DNA of 64,000 bases from Mycolicibacterium goodii. GTDB lineage: Bacteria; Actinomycetota; Actinomycetes; Mycobacteriales; Mycobacteriaceae. The stretch covers positions 5,270,001 through 5,334,000 of the forward strand of contig NZ_CP092364.2 in the NCBI RefSeq assembly GCF_022370755.2. The letters run 5' to 3'. Position numbers and translations under genes: made by a program. Shown piece by piece: positions 43,226 through 51,651 of the stretch. Numbering within the stretch: the stretch's first letter is position 1; every line of letters begins with the position of its first letter. Under the pieces are notes generated by a model. The model saw nothing but the letters and a program-made list of their open reading frames with translations, was not told the origin of the DNA and made no database searches.

Positions 43226-43963
43226 CTACAGGCCGGTCTTCTCGACCGGACGGCCCCGCTCGCGCAGCTGTTGGTGCAGCCATGTGTAGTGGTCGAGTAC
43301 TGGGAACGGCTCAGCCTCGGTGTCCTCGAAGATCTCGATCTTGACCGATGTGCAATTGCCCGCATTGCACGCGGTGGTGATGTCCTCGGGGCAGTTGGCG
43401 AATGCGACGAGCACATCCATCTCTGCGCGGAACTCGATGTAATCGCCGGCCTTGGTGATCGGTTCGTTGATGAAGAACCCGTCGCGATCGCGGTCGTAGG
43501 GGTAGTTCATGAAGACGTTCATGGGGTCTGGTACTTCGGTGTAGTCGACACCGAACGGTGCGATGGCCTTACCGATGATCTCGTGGCAGCCGTCGACGTC
43601 CACTCCACCCAGGACGTTCATCATGAAGCGATTGCACATCCGATGGTGCAGATCGTGCACACCCTTGCGCTCGGCCGTCTCCTTGAGAATCGTCATCAGC
43701 GGACGGCAGCTTGTCGACATGAGCCAATCGCCTTCGCCGATGGTGTTGCGCGGCAGGTATTCCGATCCCTGCGGTGCGAAGTAGCGGGAGCGGGAGTAGC
43801 TCGCCGACAGCTTCTCCCGACGGTCGTCGTTGTTCCAGACGACGAAGTCGATGACCTGTTTGCCTTCGAGGTCGGTCAGCCGGACGATCTGGCCCTGCTT
43901 GACGATGCCGGCGTAGCCCTCCTTGGCCCCGACGACCTGTTCTTCGATCTTGTTCAGTGACAT
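43226..43963 (-). CDS. DUF1989 (urea carboxylase-associated) family protein
   Basis: 245 residues; ATG 43963 has GAGGAGA. The family landmarks are QVIDFVVWNNDDRREKLSAS, the LPRNTIGEGDWLMS segment, MCNRFMMNVLGG, DGCHEIIGKA, PMNVFMNY and the C-terminal cluster CPEDITTACNAGNCTSVK. Conserved Cys/His residues suggest a metal site. Paired DUF1989 proteins have been described as carboxyguanidine deiminase in guanidine degradation. Here only one copy exists and no urea/guanidine carboxylase gene is in the window, so a related deiminase or hydrolase step on another guanidino/ureido compound is inferred. It is central in the amine oxidase-ALDH-DUF1989-isochorismatase operon. Confidence 0.87.
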   Translation of the reverse strand: MSLNKIEEQVVGAKEGYAGIVKQGQIVRLTDLEGKQVIDFVVWNNDDRREKLSASYSRSRYFAPQGSEYLPRNTIGEGDWLMSTSCRPLMTILKETAERKGVHDLHHRMCNRFMMNVLGGVDVDGCHEIIGKAIAPFGVDYTEVPDPMNVFMNYPYDRDRDGFFINEPITKAGDYIEFRAEMDVLVAFANCPEDITTACNAGNCTSVKIEIFEDTEAEPFPVLDHYTWLHQQLRERGRPVEKTGL

Positions 43964-43995
43964 GGGATTCTCCTCGGTGATACGGGTATTGCGTA

Positions 43996-45540
43996 TTACT
44001 TGGCGACCGGAAGGGTGCGACTCTGCTCACGGGCGAAGCCCGGCAGATACCAGGGACCGAGGCCGCCCTTGCCTGCCGATCCGCTGGACTTCCAGCCGCA
44101 GAAGGACTGGATACCGGGCCAGGCGCCGGTGGTCGCACCCGTGCGTCGGTTGACGTACAGGACACCGGCCTCGATCCGATCCAGGAACTCCTCGACCTCG
44201 GTGTCGTCGGCGCTGAAAACGCCTGCCGCAAGGCCGTAGTCGACCGCGTTAGCCTCATCGATCGCGGCGTCGAAGGAGTCGACCTTGGTCACCGTGACGA
44301 AGGGCAGGAACAGTTCCTTGCGGGTGAGTTCGTGCCCCAACGGCAGACCCGAAACCACGGTCGGGTTGACGAAGTATCCGTCCCGGTCCGGTCGGTCACC
44401 GCCGGCGTCGATGCTGGCGCCGTCGGCCTGGGCGCTGGCCACCGCCTTCTCGAAGCGCGCGACGGCGGCTTCGTCGATCACCGGCCCCATGAAGGCGTCG
44501 GCGTCTTCGGGAGCCGACACGGTCAGCGCGTTCACACGCTCAGCGAGTTTGGCGACGAACTCGTCGTGCACGGACTCCTCGACCACGACACGTGAGCAGG
44601 CCGAGCACTTCTGCCCGGACAGCCCGTAGGCCGAGCGCACCACTCCTTCGGCGGCGGCATCAAGATCGGCGTGTCGGGATACCACCGTGACGTTCTTGCC
44701 GCCCATCTCTGCCAGCACCGGCCGGCCGAACGGGCCATCGCTTAACGCACGCACCATCTGCCAGCCGATCTCTGCGGAACCGGTGAAGGCGATGCCGTCG
44801 ACAGCGGCGTCGGCGAGAGCCTTGCCGGTGGTCGCACCGCCGTGGATGAGGTTTACCGCACCGGACGGGAGGTGGCGAGCGAGGATCTCGGCGACGGTGG
44901 CGCCTGAGCGGGGTGCCTTATCCGACGGCTTCATCACCACGGTGTTGCCCATCAGCAGCGCGGCGGTGGCCATGCCGACGTTGAGCGCGGCCGGAAAGTT
45001 GAAGGGGCCGATGACCGCGAAAACCCCGTAGGGCCGCAGCAGATCGGTGTTCTCCTCTTTCGGGTCGGCGGTCTTCATTCGCTTACGGAAGTCACCGGAC
45101 TCCTCGAATTGCGTGGTGTAGGTGTCGACGAGGTCCACGACCTCCTGCGCCTCGCCGAGCGCTTCAAGCCGCGACTTTCCCGTCTCGGCCGACACGATGC
45201 CCGCGATCTCCACTAGCCGGTCCTGGAACTCGCGCTGGGCGGCTCGCAGCCCTTCCGCGCGCTTGACCGTCGATGTTCTGCGCCAGTCACGCTGCGCCTG
45301 TTTGGCTGCGACCACCGCGGCCGCCACGACCGACTCGTCGCCGGCGTGCGCCTCGGTGACGATTTCGCCCGGGTGCGCCGGATTGACCCGCGCGAACACC
45401 TCACCGGTGTTGACCTCGCGCCCTCCGATGAGGTGCGCCAGTGTGCCGCCGGCAGTGCGACCCTTCTCCAGTGCGGCCTCGAAAGCCGCTGCGGTGTCTG
45501 CGTCGGTGTTAGTGCTGGCGTAGTTCACGCGTGTGCTCAC
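43996..45540 (-). CDS. Aldehyde dehydrogenase family protein
   Basis: 514 residues. GTG 45540 overlaps the amine oxidase stop (GTGA). NAD-dependent ALDH fold: IGPFNFPAALNVG, TVVMKPSDKAP, IAFTGSAEIGWQMV, the Glu in LAEMGGKNVTVVS and the catalytic Cys in SGQKCSACSR. That Cys context, together with FFVNPTVV-like YFVNPTVVSG, resembles delta-1-pyrroline-5-carboxylate/semialdehyde dehydrogenases. It would oxidise the aldehyde made by the preceding amine oxidase or the aminotransferase to an acid. The exact semialdehyde is unknown. Confidence 0.91.
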   Translation of the reverse strand: MSTRVNYASTNTDADTAAAFEAALEKGRTAGGTLAHLIGGREVNTGEVFARVNPAHPGEIVTEAHAGDESVVAAAVVAAKQAQRDWRRTSTVKRAEGLRAAQREFQDRLVEIAGIVSAETGKSRLEALGEAQEVVDLVDTYTTQFEESGDFRKRMKTADPKEENTDLLRPYGVFAVIGPFNFPAALNVGMATAALLMGNTVVMKPSDKAPRSGATVAEILARHLPSGAVNLIHGGATTGKALADAAVDGIAFTGSAEIGWQMVRALSDGPFGRPVLAEMGGKNVTVVSRHADLDAAAEGVVRSAYGLSGQKCSACSRVVVEESVHDEFVAKLAERVNALTVSAPEDADAFMGPVIDEAAVARFEKAVASAQADGASIDAGGDRPDRDGYFVNPTVVSGLPLGHELTRKELFLPFVTVTKVDSFDAAIDEANAVDYGLAAGVFSADDTEVEEFLDRIEAGVLYVNRRTGATTGAWPGIQSFCGWKSSGSAGKGGLGPWYLPGFAREQSRTLPVAK

Positions 45541-46733
45541 TGCTGTGCTCCTTGCAGGTTGACTCCGGCGAGTGCCGGATCGGATGTTGCGATACGGGTT
45601 GAGTCCCACTTCGATCCCGGGCCCGCCATCGACGGGGCGACCCCTTCGAGGTACTCGGCGACCGTCTTGCCGATGGCCGGGGCGAGCTGGATACCGTTAC
45701 CGCCCGCGCCGAGCGCGCAGTAGACCCGGGCGTCGGCGGGATGCGGGCCGACCACCGGTTGCTGGTCGAAAGACATCGGGTACATGCCCGCCCAACCACG
45801 GCCCAGTCCTGCGCCCTCCAGGCCGGGCAGTCGTTCGGCGAGGGCCTCGGCGATCTGTTCGGTGAACGCCTCGTCGGCGTTGTACGAGACCCTGTCGGGG
45901 TCGCTCGCCTCCTGGATCGTCTCCTCGGTGTGCAAGCCGGCGAAGAGGGAGGCCTTGTTCTCGTGACGGAAGTACAACCCTGCTCGGCCGCTGCCGGGTA
46001 CGTAGTCCATCACCGAGGTCATGGTGTAACCCAGTGGCTTGTTCAGGGTGACCGTGATCGCTTGGTGGCGTTGCGGGTTCATCGTCACGGGCGCATCCAG
46101 CAGCTCTCCGACCCTGCCCGCCCAGCCGCCGGCCGCATTGACGACGACGTCGGCCACAATCGGCCCACGGGTGGTGTCCAGCACGATTTCCTCGCCACGA
46201 CCGCATGTCGCCCCAAGCACCTTGGCCTTCTGCATGATCGTCGCCCCGTTCCGGCGCGCGATGTCGCCCATCAGGTTGGCGAAGAGATGCCCGTCCAGGT
46301 AGCCGTCGCTGGGGCCGTAGAGGCCCCCCGCCCGGTCACCCATTTCCAAATGCGGTACCAGAGATTTGATTTCAGACTTCCCCAGCACCCGGGCATCGTC
46401 GATGCCGTGCCTCTTCTGTAGGTCGACGCTGCACGCATACCGCTCGAGTGCTTCGTCGGAGTCCCCCAGGCGCAGGTATCCGTTTCTGTTGAAGTGCAGG
46501 CCGTCACTGGCGACCAGCTCCTCAACGAACCGCAACCCGAAGGCCCGCACCGCGATGTCGAATTCGTCCATGTACTGCGTCTCGACGATGCCGATCGACC
46601 GGCTCGACGATCCCTCGGCGATGTATTCGGCCTCTAACACGATGATGTCGAACTTGCCGGAGCGGGCCAAATGCAACGCCGCCGACAGACCGACTGTCCC
46701 CGCGCCGACGATCGCCACGCGCGTTTTGGTCAT
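45537..46733 (-). CDS. FAD-dependent amine oxidoreductase, DAO/sarcosine oxidase beta-like
   Basis: 398 residues; ATG 46733 has GAGGA. The FAD motif is VAIVGAGTVGLSAALHLARSG (key GAGTVG). EGSSSRSIGIVETQY is the DAO-family segment after the second strand, VVNAAGGWAGRVG is typical of sarcosine/dimethylglycine-type enzymes, and GAGGNGIQLAPAIGKTVAEYL is the C-terminal flavin contact. It lacks the folate-binding domain of dimethylglycine dehydrogenases. It is first in its operon, divergent from the second IclR gene, with operator site D 26 bp upstream. It probably oxidises a secondary or primary amine to an aldehyde handled by the ALDH. Confidence 0.88.
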   Translation of the reverse strand: MTKTRVAIVGAGTVGLSAALHLARSGKFDIIVLEAEYIAEGSSSRSIGIVETQYMDEFDIAVRAFGLRFVEELVASDGLHFNRNGYLRLGDSDEALERYACSVDLQKRHGIDDARVLGKSEIKSLVPHLEMGDRAGGLYGPSDGYLDGHLFANLMGDIARRNGATIMQKAKVLGATCGRGEEIVLDTTRGPIVADVVVNAAGGWAGRVGELLDAPVTMNPQRHQAITVTLNKPLGYTMTSVMDYVPGSGRAGLYFRHENKASLFAGLHTEETIQEASDPDRVSYNADEAFTEQIAEALAERLPGLEGAGLGRGWAGMYPMSFDQQPVVGPHPADARVYCALGAGGNGIQLAPAIGKTVAEYLEGVAPSMAGPGSKWDSTRIATSDPALAGVNLQGAQQ

Positions 46734-46758
46734 TTCGTCCTCACTTCCGGGCGATTGT

Positions 46759-46773
46759 GTTCGCATTGCGCCC
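46759..46773. promoter_or_regulatory. IclR-type operator candidate upstream of the amine oxidase operon (site D)
   Basis: GTTCGCATTGCGCCC matches the consensus of the other sites at 11 or more of 15 positions. It sits 26 bp upstream of the amine oxidase start, on the side of the divergent spacer that serves the minus-strand operon. Confidence 0.5.
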
Positions 46774-46863
46774 GATAGATCGTTATGCGCCCGCATCAGT
46801 GTGACGTCCACTGCGCTTGACGTCAATACCGCTGCTAAAGAGTCTTCTAGCTGATGGCCGTAT

Positions 46864-46878
46864 GACCGCATAGCGAAC
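46864..46878. promoter_or_regulatory. IclR-type operator candidate upstream of IclR paralogue 2 (site E)
   Basis: GACCGCATAGCGAAC keeps the central CGCATAGCG and the AC end. It lies 95 bp upstream of the IclR start. A TATCTT -10-like element follows at about 46917-46922, so it would be an upstream regulatory site for that gene. Confidence 0.5.
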
Positions 46879-46972
46879 ACCTGCGGGGAAATGCCCCTGG
46901 TTTCGATCCCGCCCGGTATCTTCGTAGTGCGCTCCGCTCCGGAGGCAGCGAGGACGCACAGAAGGAACTCCG

Positions 46973-47794
46973 ATGGATGACGATCGTGAACGCCACTACG
47001 TCCAGTCGCTCGAACGGGGACTGGCAGTAATCCAGTCTTTCAGCGACTCCCGCGACCGTCAGACGATTGCCGACGTCGCTGAATCAACGGGTCTGACCCG
47101 CGCCGCGGCTCGCAGATTCATACTCACGTTGGTGGACCTGGGCTATCTGCGAGCCGAGGGGCGCTACTTCGCGATGACTCCCAAGATCCTCGAACTGGGA
47201 TACTCCTACCTGGCCTCGGCGCCCCTGTCTGCCACCGTCCTGCCGCACCTCAACGAGTTGATCTCCGCAGTGCGTGCCGGCACGCCACTGTCCATCCTCG
47301 ACGCCGGCCTGACCGTCTTGGAGGGCGTCGACGTGGTCTACATCGCCCACACGCGTGCCGAAAACCTCTTCATGCTCAACGTCTCAACCGGCACGCGATT
47401 TCCGGCGTGGATCACCTCGACCGGCCGGATGCTGCTCAGCGCGCTCAGCGACGATGAGCTCGAGACATACCTGCAGAGCGTCACGCTGACCAAGTACACG
47501 GATGAGACGGTGGCGTCGAAAGCGCAACTGCGCAAGAGTATTCGCGAGATCGGCGAGCGTGGCTGGGCGGTCCTCGATCAAGAGTTCGACGAAAGACTCT
47601 GCGCCTACGCTGTCCCCGTCTACGATCGGTCGCAACACCCAGTGGCCGCGTTGAACCTTTCGGTGATGCACACCTCATCGCGCCCGAAAGAGTCCGAGTC
47701 GGCATTGATAACCGCGATGACCAATACCGCGGCGCGCATCGAGGCCGACCTGAGGCTGCGGCGCGGACCCAATGACCTGACGCAGACCTTGTAG
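46973..47794 (+). CDS. IclR family regulator, PcaR/PobR-like (paralogue 2)
   Basis: 273 residues; ATG 46973 has GAAGGA. The N-terminal winged helix is HYVQSLERGLAVIQSFSD, IADVAESTGLTRAAARRF. The effector domain contains FMLNVSTGTRFPAWITSTGRMLL and LDQEFDERLCAYAVPVYD. It aligns almost end to end with IclR paralogue 1 (shared YLRAEGRYF/YLRAEGRHY, VYIAHTRAE/VYIAYIRAE, NLSVMH/NVSVMH). It is divergent from the amine oxidase operon. Two paralogues at the two ends of one region, with one site type, suggest shared or competing control. Confidence 0.92.
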   Translation: MDDDRERHYVQSLERGLAVIQSFSDSRDRQTIADVAESTGLTRAAARRFILTLVDLGYLRAEGRYFAMTPKILELGYSYLASAPLSATVLPHLNELISAVRAGTPLSILDAGLTVLEGVDVVYIAHTRAENLFMLNVSTGTRFPAWITSTGRMLLSALSDDELETYLQSVTLTKYTDETVASKAQLRKSIREIGERGWAVLDQEFDERLCAYAVPVYDRSQHPVAALNLSVMHTSSRPKESESALITAMTNTAARIEADLRLRRGPNDLTQTL

Positions 47795-47847
47795 AGAGCC
47801 AAATCGGATCGTCAGCTGCCTGAGCAGAAACACCTTCCGGTGACGAC

Positions 47848-47888
47848 GCGGATGCGACCGCCCGGTTGTCCCGGGCAGTCGCATCCGC
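47848..47888. terminator. Bidirectional hairpin terminator after IclR paralogue 2
   Basis: GCGGATGCGAC (47848-47858) and GTCGCATCCGC (47878-47888) form a perfect 11-bp stem. An inner CCCGG/CCGGG pairing strengthens it. It lies between the convergent IclR gene and the small secreted protein gene. Confidence 0.85.
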
Positions 47889-47916
47889 AGCTGGCGTCAA
47901 CTACACGCGACAGGCG

Positions 47917-48204
47917 TCACAGTGGAATCCACTGGCCCAGGAACCAGAATCCCCATCCTGCTCCGTTGCCGGCAGGCAACGGTTGGACCTGATGGCCGTT
48001 GTAGCTGAAAGGTTTGTGGTCTTGTCGCGCCTTGTCGATACCACGGTTCTGCCAGTCATTACCCGGACCCGGCTGGCACGCTGGAGCGTTGGGTGCATTG
48101 CACGGGTGACCCGGTTCGGCATTGGCCGCGCCTGCACCGACCAAACCGGCAACTCCGACTCCGACAGCCAGTGTCGATCCGTACATCAATTGCTTGAACT
48201 TCAC
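47917..48204 (-). CDS. Small secreted protein, unknown function
   Basis: 95 residues with a GTG start preceded by GGAGAAGAG. The signal peptide of about 29 residues (VKFKQLMYGSTLAVGVGVAG, then GAGAANA|E) should be cleaved, leaving a mature chain of about 66 residues. It contains one likely disulfide pair (HPCNAPNAPACQPGPG) and a Trp/Gly-rich end (GWGFWFLGQWIPL). Small exported proteins with this layout are frequent in mycobacteria, but no function is assigned. It is monocistronic and convergent with IclR paralogue 2. Confidence 0.75.
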   Translation of the reverse strand: MKFKQLMYGSTLAVGVGVAGLVGAGAANAEPGHPCNAPNAPACQPGPGNDWQNRGIDKARQDHKPFSYNGHQVQPLPAGNGAGWGFWFLGQWIPL

Positions 48205-48511
48205 TGTCAGCTCTTCTCCATTGCTCCGTTCTGCGCCAGCGTGATTCACTGGACTGCCACCACGTTAAGCGCCACAGATCGGTCACCGATGTGTCACGCT
48301 TAAGCGTTCGCTGTGCAGACGTCACGTCGTCCCGTGCGTGGCGCGGGGCCTCGTGGCCACCGGCGGATGTCCGCATCGACAACGGGCGGGAGCCCCGTCG
48401 ATGTGACCGCAGTCTGAAGTCGCTGCATGACAGGAGATTCGGTGACGATCGCACCAACCCTTGTTGCCGACGACGGTTGAGGTGGTGCAGTATCACGGTG
48501 TGCGCTCTGCG
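48205..48511. other. Divergent intergenic region between the small secreted protein and sarcosine oxidase-like genes
   Basis: 307 bp without a convincing gene. It contains the inverted repeat ATCGGT-c-ACCGAT (48278-48290), the palindrome CGCTTAAGCG (48297-48306) and a related TTAAGCG at about 48265-48271, 35 bp away. No clear promoter hexamers were found, so the elements may be operators. Confidence 0.4.
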
Positions 48512-49660
48512 ATGAGATGTGTCGTGATCGGGGCGGGAGCCTGGGGTTTACCCACTGCCGCCGAACTGGCGAGGCGTGGGCATCGGGTCACGCTCATCGA
48601 CCGGTACGGGCCGCTCAACGCGGAGTCGTCGTCGTCTGGGCCCACCCGATTGTGGCGCATCGCCGACCCCGACCCGGTGCGGGTCCGAATGGCGTTGCGG
48701 GGCATAGACGCCATGGAACGCCTCGCCGAACGGTCGCGGGCAACAGTGTTCCTGAAGCGTGGATTGCTGTGGCGTGACAACGAATCCCTGCCGGATCTGA
48801 TCGCCACCATGCAGCAATTCGACGTCGACCATACGGTCGTCGACGACGGCGACGTCGCGATGTACCATCCCGGCCTGCGGCCGGATGGGAGGGGCGCAGT
48901 CTGGCAGCCGGCGGCCGGGATCGTTCTGGCCGAAGAATCGCTGCGGGCCCAGGAGCGGCTGTTTCTTGCAAGCGGAGGTATCGAATCGTTCGGTCGAACC
49001 GTGGCGGGCATCGAGGTCCGCGGGAACGGTGTGCGAGTGCAGTTCGATGATCACACCGTGGAGGACGCCGACGTGGTCGTCGTTGCGGCTGGCCCAGGAA
49101 CTCCACGATTGCTCGAGACGATCGGTGTGGACCTGCCCCTGCATCCCTATCTCGAACAAACCGTGCACTTCGGTGATCCGGAAAACCCCGGGGCGACAAA
49201 CGATCACCCGTGCCTCTTCGATGGCCCGCAGGGCGATATCCCGGGCATCTACGCGATGCCGTCACCCGGTATCGGCTACAAGGTCGGCCTCGATCTGCCG
49301 TTGCGTCCCTATGATGACGCAGACCCCGACCGCACTCCCGACATTGCCCGCACGGCACTGCTCAGGGACCGCGTCGCGCGAGACCTGACGTCGGTCGAGC
49401 CGACAGTGCTCGGTGCACACGTCTGTTCGTGGACCGATTCGCCCGACGGCAAGTTCGTCATCGACGCGTTGTCCGACGGCGTGGTACTCGCCTGTGGCGA
49501 TTCCGGTGAGGGGTTCAAGTACTCGGCCCTCATGGGCGAGGTGCTGGCCGATCTCGCGGAGGGCCGAGCCGTCGATCCCGACGTGGCGGCGATGTCGATG
49601 ACCCGCTTCGATAAAGGCCTGCCCGTGCACACCGGGCCGCACGCCCTCGGCAGGCATTGA
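48512..49660 (+). CDS. Monomeric sarcosine oxidase/N-methyl-amino acid oxidase family flavoprotein
   Basis: 382 residues. The N-terminal FAD motif is CVVIGAGAWGLPTAAELARRG. The C-terminal segment aligns with monomeric sarcosine oxidase: VCSWTDSPDGKFVID carries the Cys that links FAD covalently in that family (CMYT in the bacterial enzyme), and CGDSGEGFKYSALMGEVL has the Lys of the oxygen-activating site. It should oxidise an N-methyl or secondary amino acid to an imine with H2O2. ATG 48512 is used, but no Shine-Dalgarno is evident, and GTG 48500 is an alternative. It is monocistronic, and the nearby polyamine and amine clusters suggest amine catabolism. Confidence 0.85.
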   Translation: MRCVVIGAGAWGLPTAAELARRGHRVTLIDRYGPLNAESSSSGPTRLWRIADPDPVRVRMALRGIDAMERLAERSRATVFLKRGLLWRDNESLPDLIATMQQFDVDHTVVDDGDVAMYHPGLRPDGRGAVWQPAAGIVLAEESLRAQERLFLASGGIESFGRTVAGIEVRGNGVRVQFDDHTVEDADVVVVAAGPGTPRLLETIGVDLPLHPYLEQTVHFGDPENPGATNDHPCLFDGPQGDIPGIYAMPSPGIGYKVGLDLPLRPYDDADPDRTPDIARTALLRDRVARDLTSVEPTVLGAHVCSWTDSPDGKFVIDALSDGVVLACGDSGEGFKYSALMGEVLADLAEGRAVDPDVAAMSMTRFDKGLPVHTGPHALGRH

Positions 49661-49810
49661 CACAGAACACGCTCGCCGCGCGCATCTCCGTGCGTTGACG
49701 TAGGTTTCTTCCCACCACTCATCAGCCGTCAGCGGCTGGTGCACATCCCTCGCTTGGGCCTTTTCGCGCTGCCTGTGAGACTTCAGTCACATCCTCACCA
49801 CCTCTCGGGG

Positions 49811-49855
49811 TTGCATCACAGCTCAAGATCGCCTACGTTCAACGAACAACTTGTT
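49811..49855 (+). promoter_or_regulatory. Predicted promoter and operator for the XRE-cupin/polyamine cluster
   Basis: TTGCAT (49811-49816) and TACGTT (49834-49839) have exactly 17 bp between them. The palindrome AACAA-c-TTGTT at 49845-49855 covers the predicted transcript start, a typical repressor position for an autoregulated PuuR-like protein. Confidence 0.55.
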
Positions 49856-49905
49856 TAGTGAGACAGAAACTGCGATCTACTCACACGAACGGACGTTCCA
49901 TACAG

Positions 49906-50493
49906 ATGCAATCTGAGAGCGCGGAGCCGGCCGCGAAGCCCGCTGCGGCGGAGGCCGACCTGGGTGCGCGCATTCGGGAGTTCCGCCTGGCGCGCAAGCT
50001 GACCCTGCGTGACCTCGCCACACGCGCGGCGACCTCTCCCGGATTCCTCAGCCAGTTGGAACGCGGACAGGTCAACGCCAGCGTGGGCACGCTGCGTCGG
50101 TTGTGTGAGGAACTCGGGGTAACCCTGCCCGATCTGTTCACCGACCATCACGCAAACGGCGCCCGCATTCTGCGCAAGCGAGACCGTCCCGAGATCCATG
50201 TGTCGGACACGAGCGCGAAATACCTTCTCTCCCAGAAGCCGTTGCGAAATCTCGAGGTGTACGTCGCCGAGTTCGCCCCGGGAGGCACCGCCGGGGAAGC
50301 CTACGTCCACGACGACTCCCAGGAGATCCTGCTGGTCATCAACGGCAGCGTCGTGCTCGAGCTCGACGGCGCGATGCATCACCTGGAGGCCGGCGACAGC
50401 GCGGAGTACCGAACCTCTGTGCCGCACACCGTTCACAATCAAAGCACGGAGCCTGCCGAACTTCTCTGGATCGTCAGTCCGCCCACAATATAA
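49906..50493 (+). CDS. XRE family regulator with C-terminal cupin (PuuR-like)
   Basis: 195 residues. The HTH-3 domain is at about 17-80 (ARIREFRLARKLTLRDLATR, SPGFLSQLERGQVNASVGTL). The cupin-2 domain (about 110-190) has HDDSQEILLVINGSVVLELDG and AGDSAEYRTSVPHTVHN, with the His/Glu of the metal-binding site. The same two-domain form occurs in PuuR, the putrescine-utilisation repressor. It is directly upstream of a polyamine-type ABC transporter and a PuuB-like oxidase, so it is the likely local regulator. ATG 49906 has only a weak Shine-Dalgarno. Confidence 0.88.
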   Translation: MQSESAEPAAKPAAAEADLGARIREFRLARKLTLRDLATRAATSPGFLSQLERGQVNASVGTLRRLCEELGVTLPDLFTDHHANGARILRKRDRPEIHVSDTSAKYLLSQKPLRNLEVYVAEFAPGGTAGEAYVHDDSQEILLVINGSVVLELDGAMHHLEAGDSAEYRTSVPHTVHNQSTEPAELLWIVSPPTI

Positions 50494-50503
50494 GGAGTGA
50501 TCC

Positions 50504-51637
50504 GTGGCCGCTTTCTCACCGCGCCGACATCTGCCCCTGACCGCCGCATCGCTGTTCGTCACGACGGCGATCGTCGCCGGATGCACGCCGGCGGGTCCCG
50601 GCAGTGCCGCAGACGTCGATCTGGGCAGCGGCCCGCCGCAGGCCGGAACCGTGAAAGCCGATGCCTTGAAGGGAATTACGCTCACCTTCGTCTCGTACGG
50701 CGGCATCTACCAGGAGGGTCAGATGAAAGCCGCGGTCGACCCCTTCGCGCAGGAATCCGGCGCACGCATCCTTCAAGACGGACCGACGGACAACTCCAAG
50801 ATCAAGAGCCAGGTGGAGTCCGGCAATGTCACGTGGGACGTCATCGACTCGACCAACGTCTTCACCGCACGCCACTGTGGTGATCTGTTCGTGCCGATCG
50901 ACACGAGCATCGTCGATATCAGCAAGATTCCGCCGGGCGCCAAGACCGACGACTGTTCGGTGCCCGCCATGCAGTACGGGCTGATCGTCATCTACAACAC
51001 CGAAAAATACGGTGCCAATCCGCCGGCGAGCTGGGCAGACTTCTACGACACGGCCAAGTTCCCCGGAAAGCGGGCCGTGCAAGGAGTTTCCGGCGAAGTC
51101 GATCCAGGCGTGTTCGAAGGAGCCCTGCTGGCCGACGGGGTCGCACCTGACCAGATGTATCCACTCGATGTGGATCGCGCGCTGCGCAAGATGTCGAGTA
51201 TTCGTGACGACAGCGTGTTCTGGACCACCGGAGCTCAAGCACAGCAGCTTGTCGAGTCAGGGCAGGTGGACATGGCCGTGCTGTGGAGTGGCCGCGCGTA
51301 CGCCGCCGTGAAGAACGGCGCACCGTTCGCACCGATGTGGAACCAGTGGATGCCCGAGGCCGACACCATCGCGGTGCCGAAGAACGCCAAGAACCCGAAG
51401 GCCTCCATGGCGCTCATCAACTTCTATCTCGGTGCCCAGCAGCAGGCGAAGCTCGCCGAGCTCACCTCGTACAGCCCGATCAACGTCGACTCCAAGCCAC
51501 AACTCGACGATCTGGCCAAGGCGTATCTGACCACCACACCCGAACGGCAGAAGGACAAGTTCCCGATCGACCTGACCTACTGGGCTGACAACCACGACAC
51601 GCTCGTCAACGCGTACACAGACTGGCTGGCCGGCTAA
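50504..51637 (+). CDS. ABC transporter substrate-binding lipoprotein, spermidine/putrescine (PotD) type
   Basis: 377 residues; GTG 50504 has AAGGAG. The signal ends in a lipobox IVAGC (Cys27), so it is anchored outside the membrane. The mature protein is a periplasmic-binding fold of the PotD/iron family: FVSYGGIYQEGQMKAAVDPF near the N-terminus, VESGNVTWDVIDSTNVF, YGLIVIYNTEKYG, GKRAVQGVSGEVD and FPIDLTYWADN at the end. It is the first of four transporter genes (binding protein, two permeases, ATPase). Acidic ligand residues of PotD were not mapped. A related amine or amino acid is possible. Confidence 0.88.
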   Translation: MAAFSPRRHLPLTAASLFVTTAIVAGCTPAGPGSAADVDLGSGPPQAGTVKADALKGITLTFVSYGGIYQEGQMKAAVDPFAQESGARILQDGPTDNSKIKSQVESGNVTWDVIDSTNVFTARHCGDLFVPIDTSIVDISKIPPGAKTDDCSVPAMQYGLIVIYNTEKYGANPPASWADFYDTAKFPGKRAVQGVSGEVDPGVFEGALLADGVAPDQMYPLDVDRALRKMSSIRDDSVFWTTGAQAQQLVESGQVDMAVLWSGRAYAAVKNGAPFAPMWNQWMPEADTIAVPKNAKNPKASMALINFYLGAQQQAKLAELTSYSPINVDSKPQLDDLAKAYLTTTPERQKDKFPIDLTYWADNHDTLVNAYTDWLAG

Positions 51638-51651
51638 CAGGATTCGACGCT

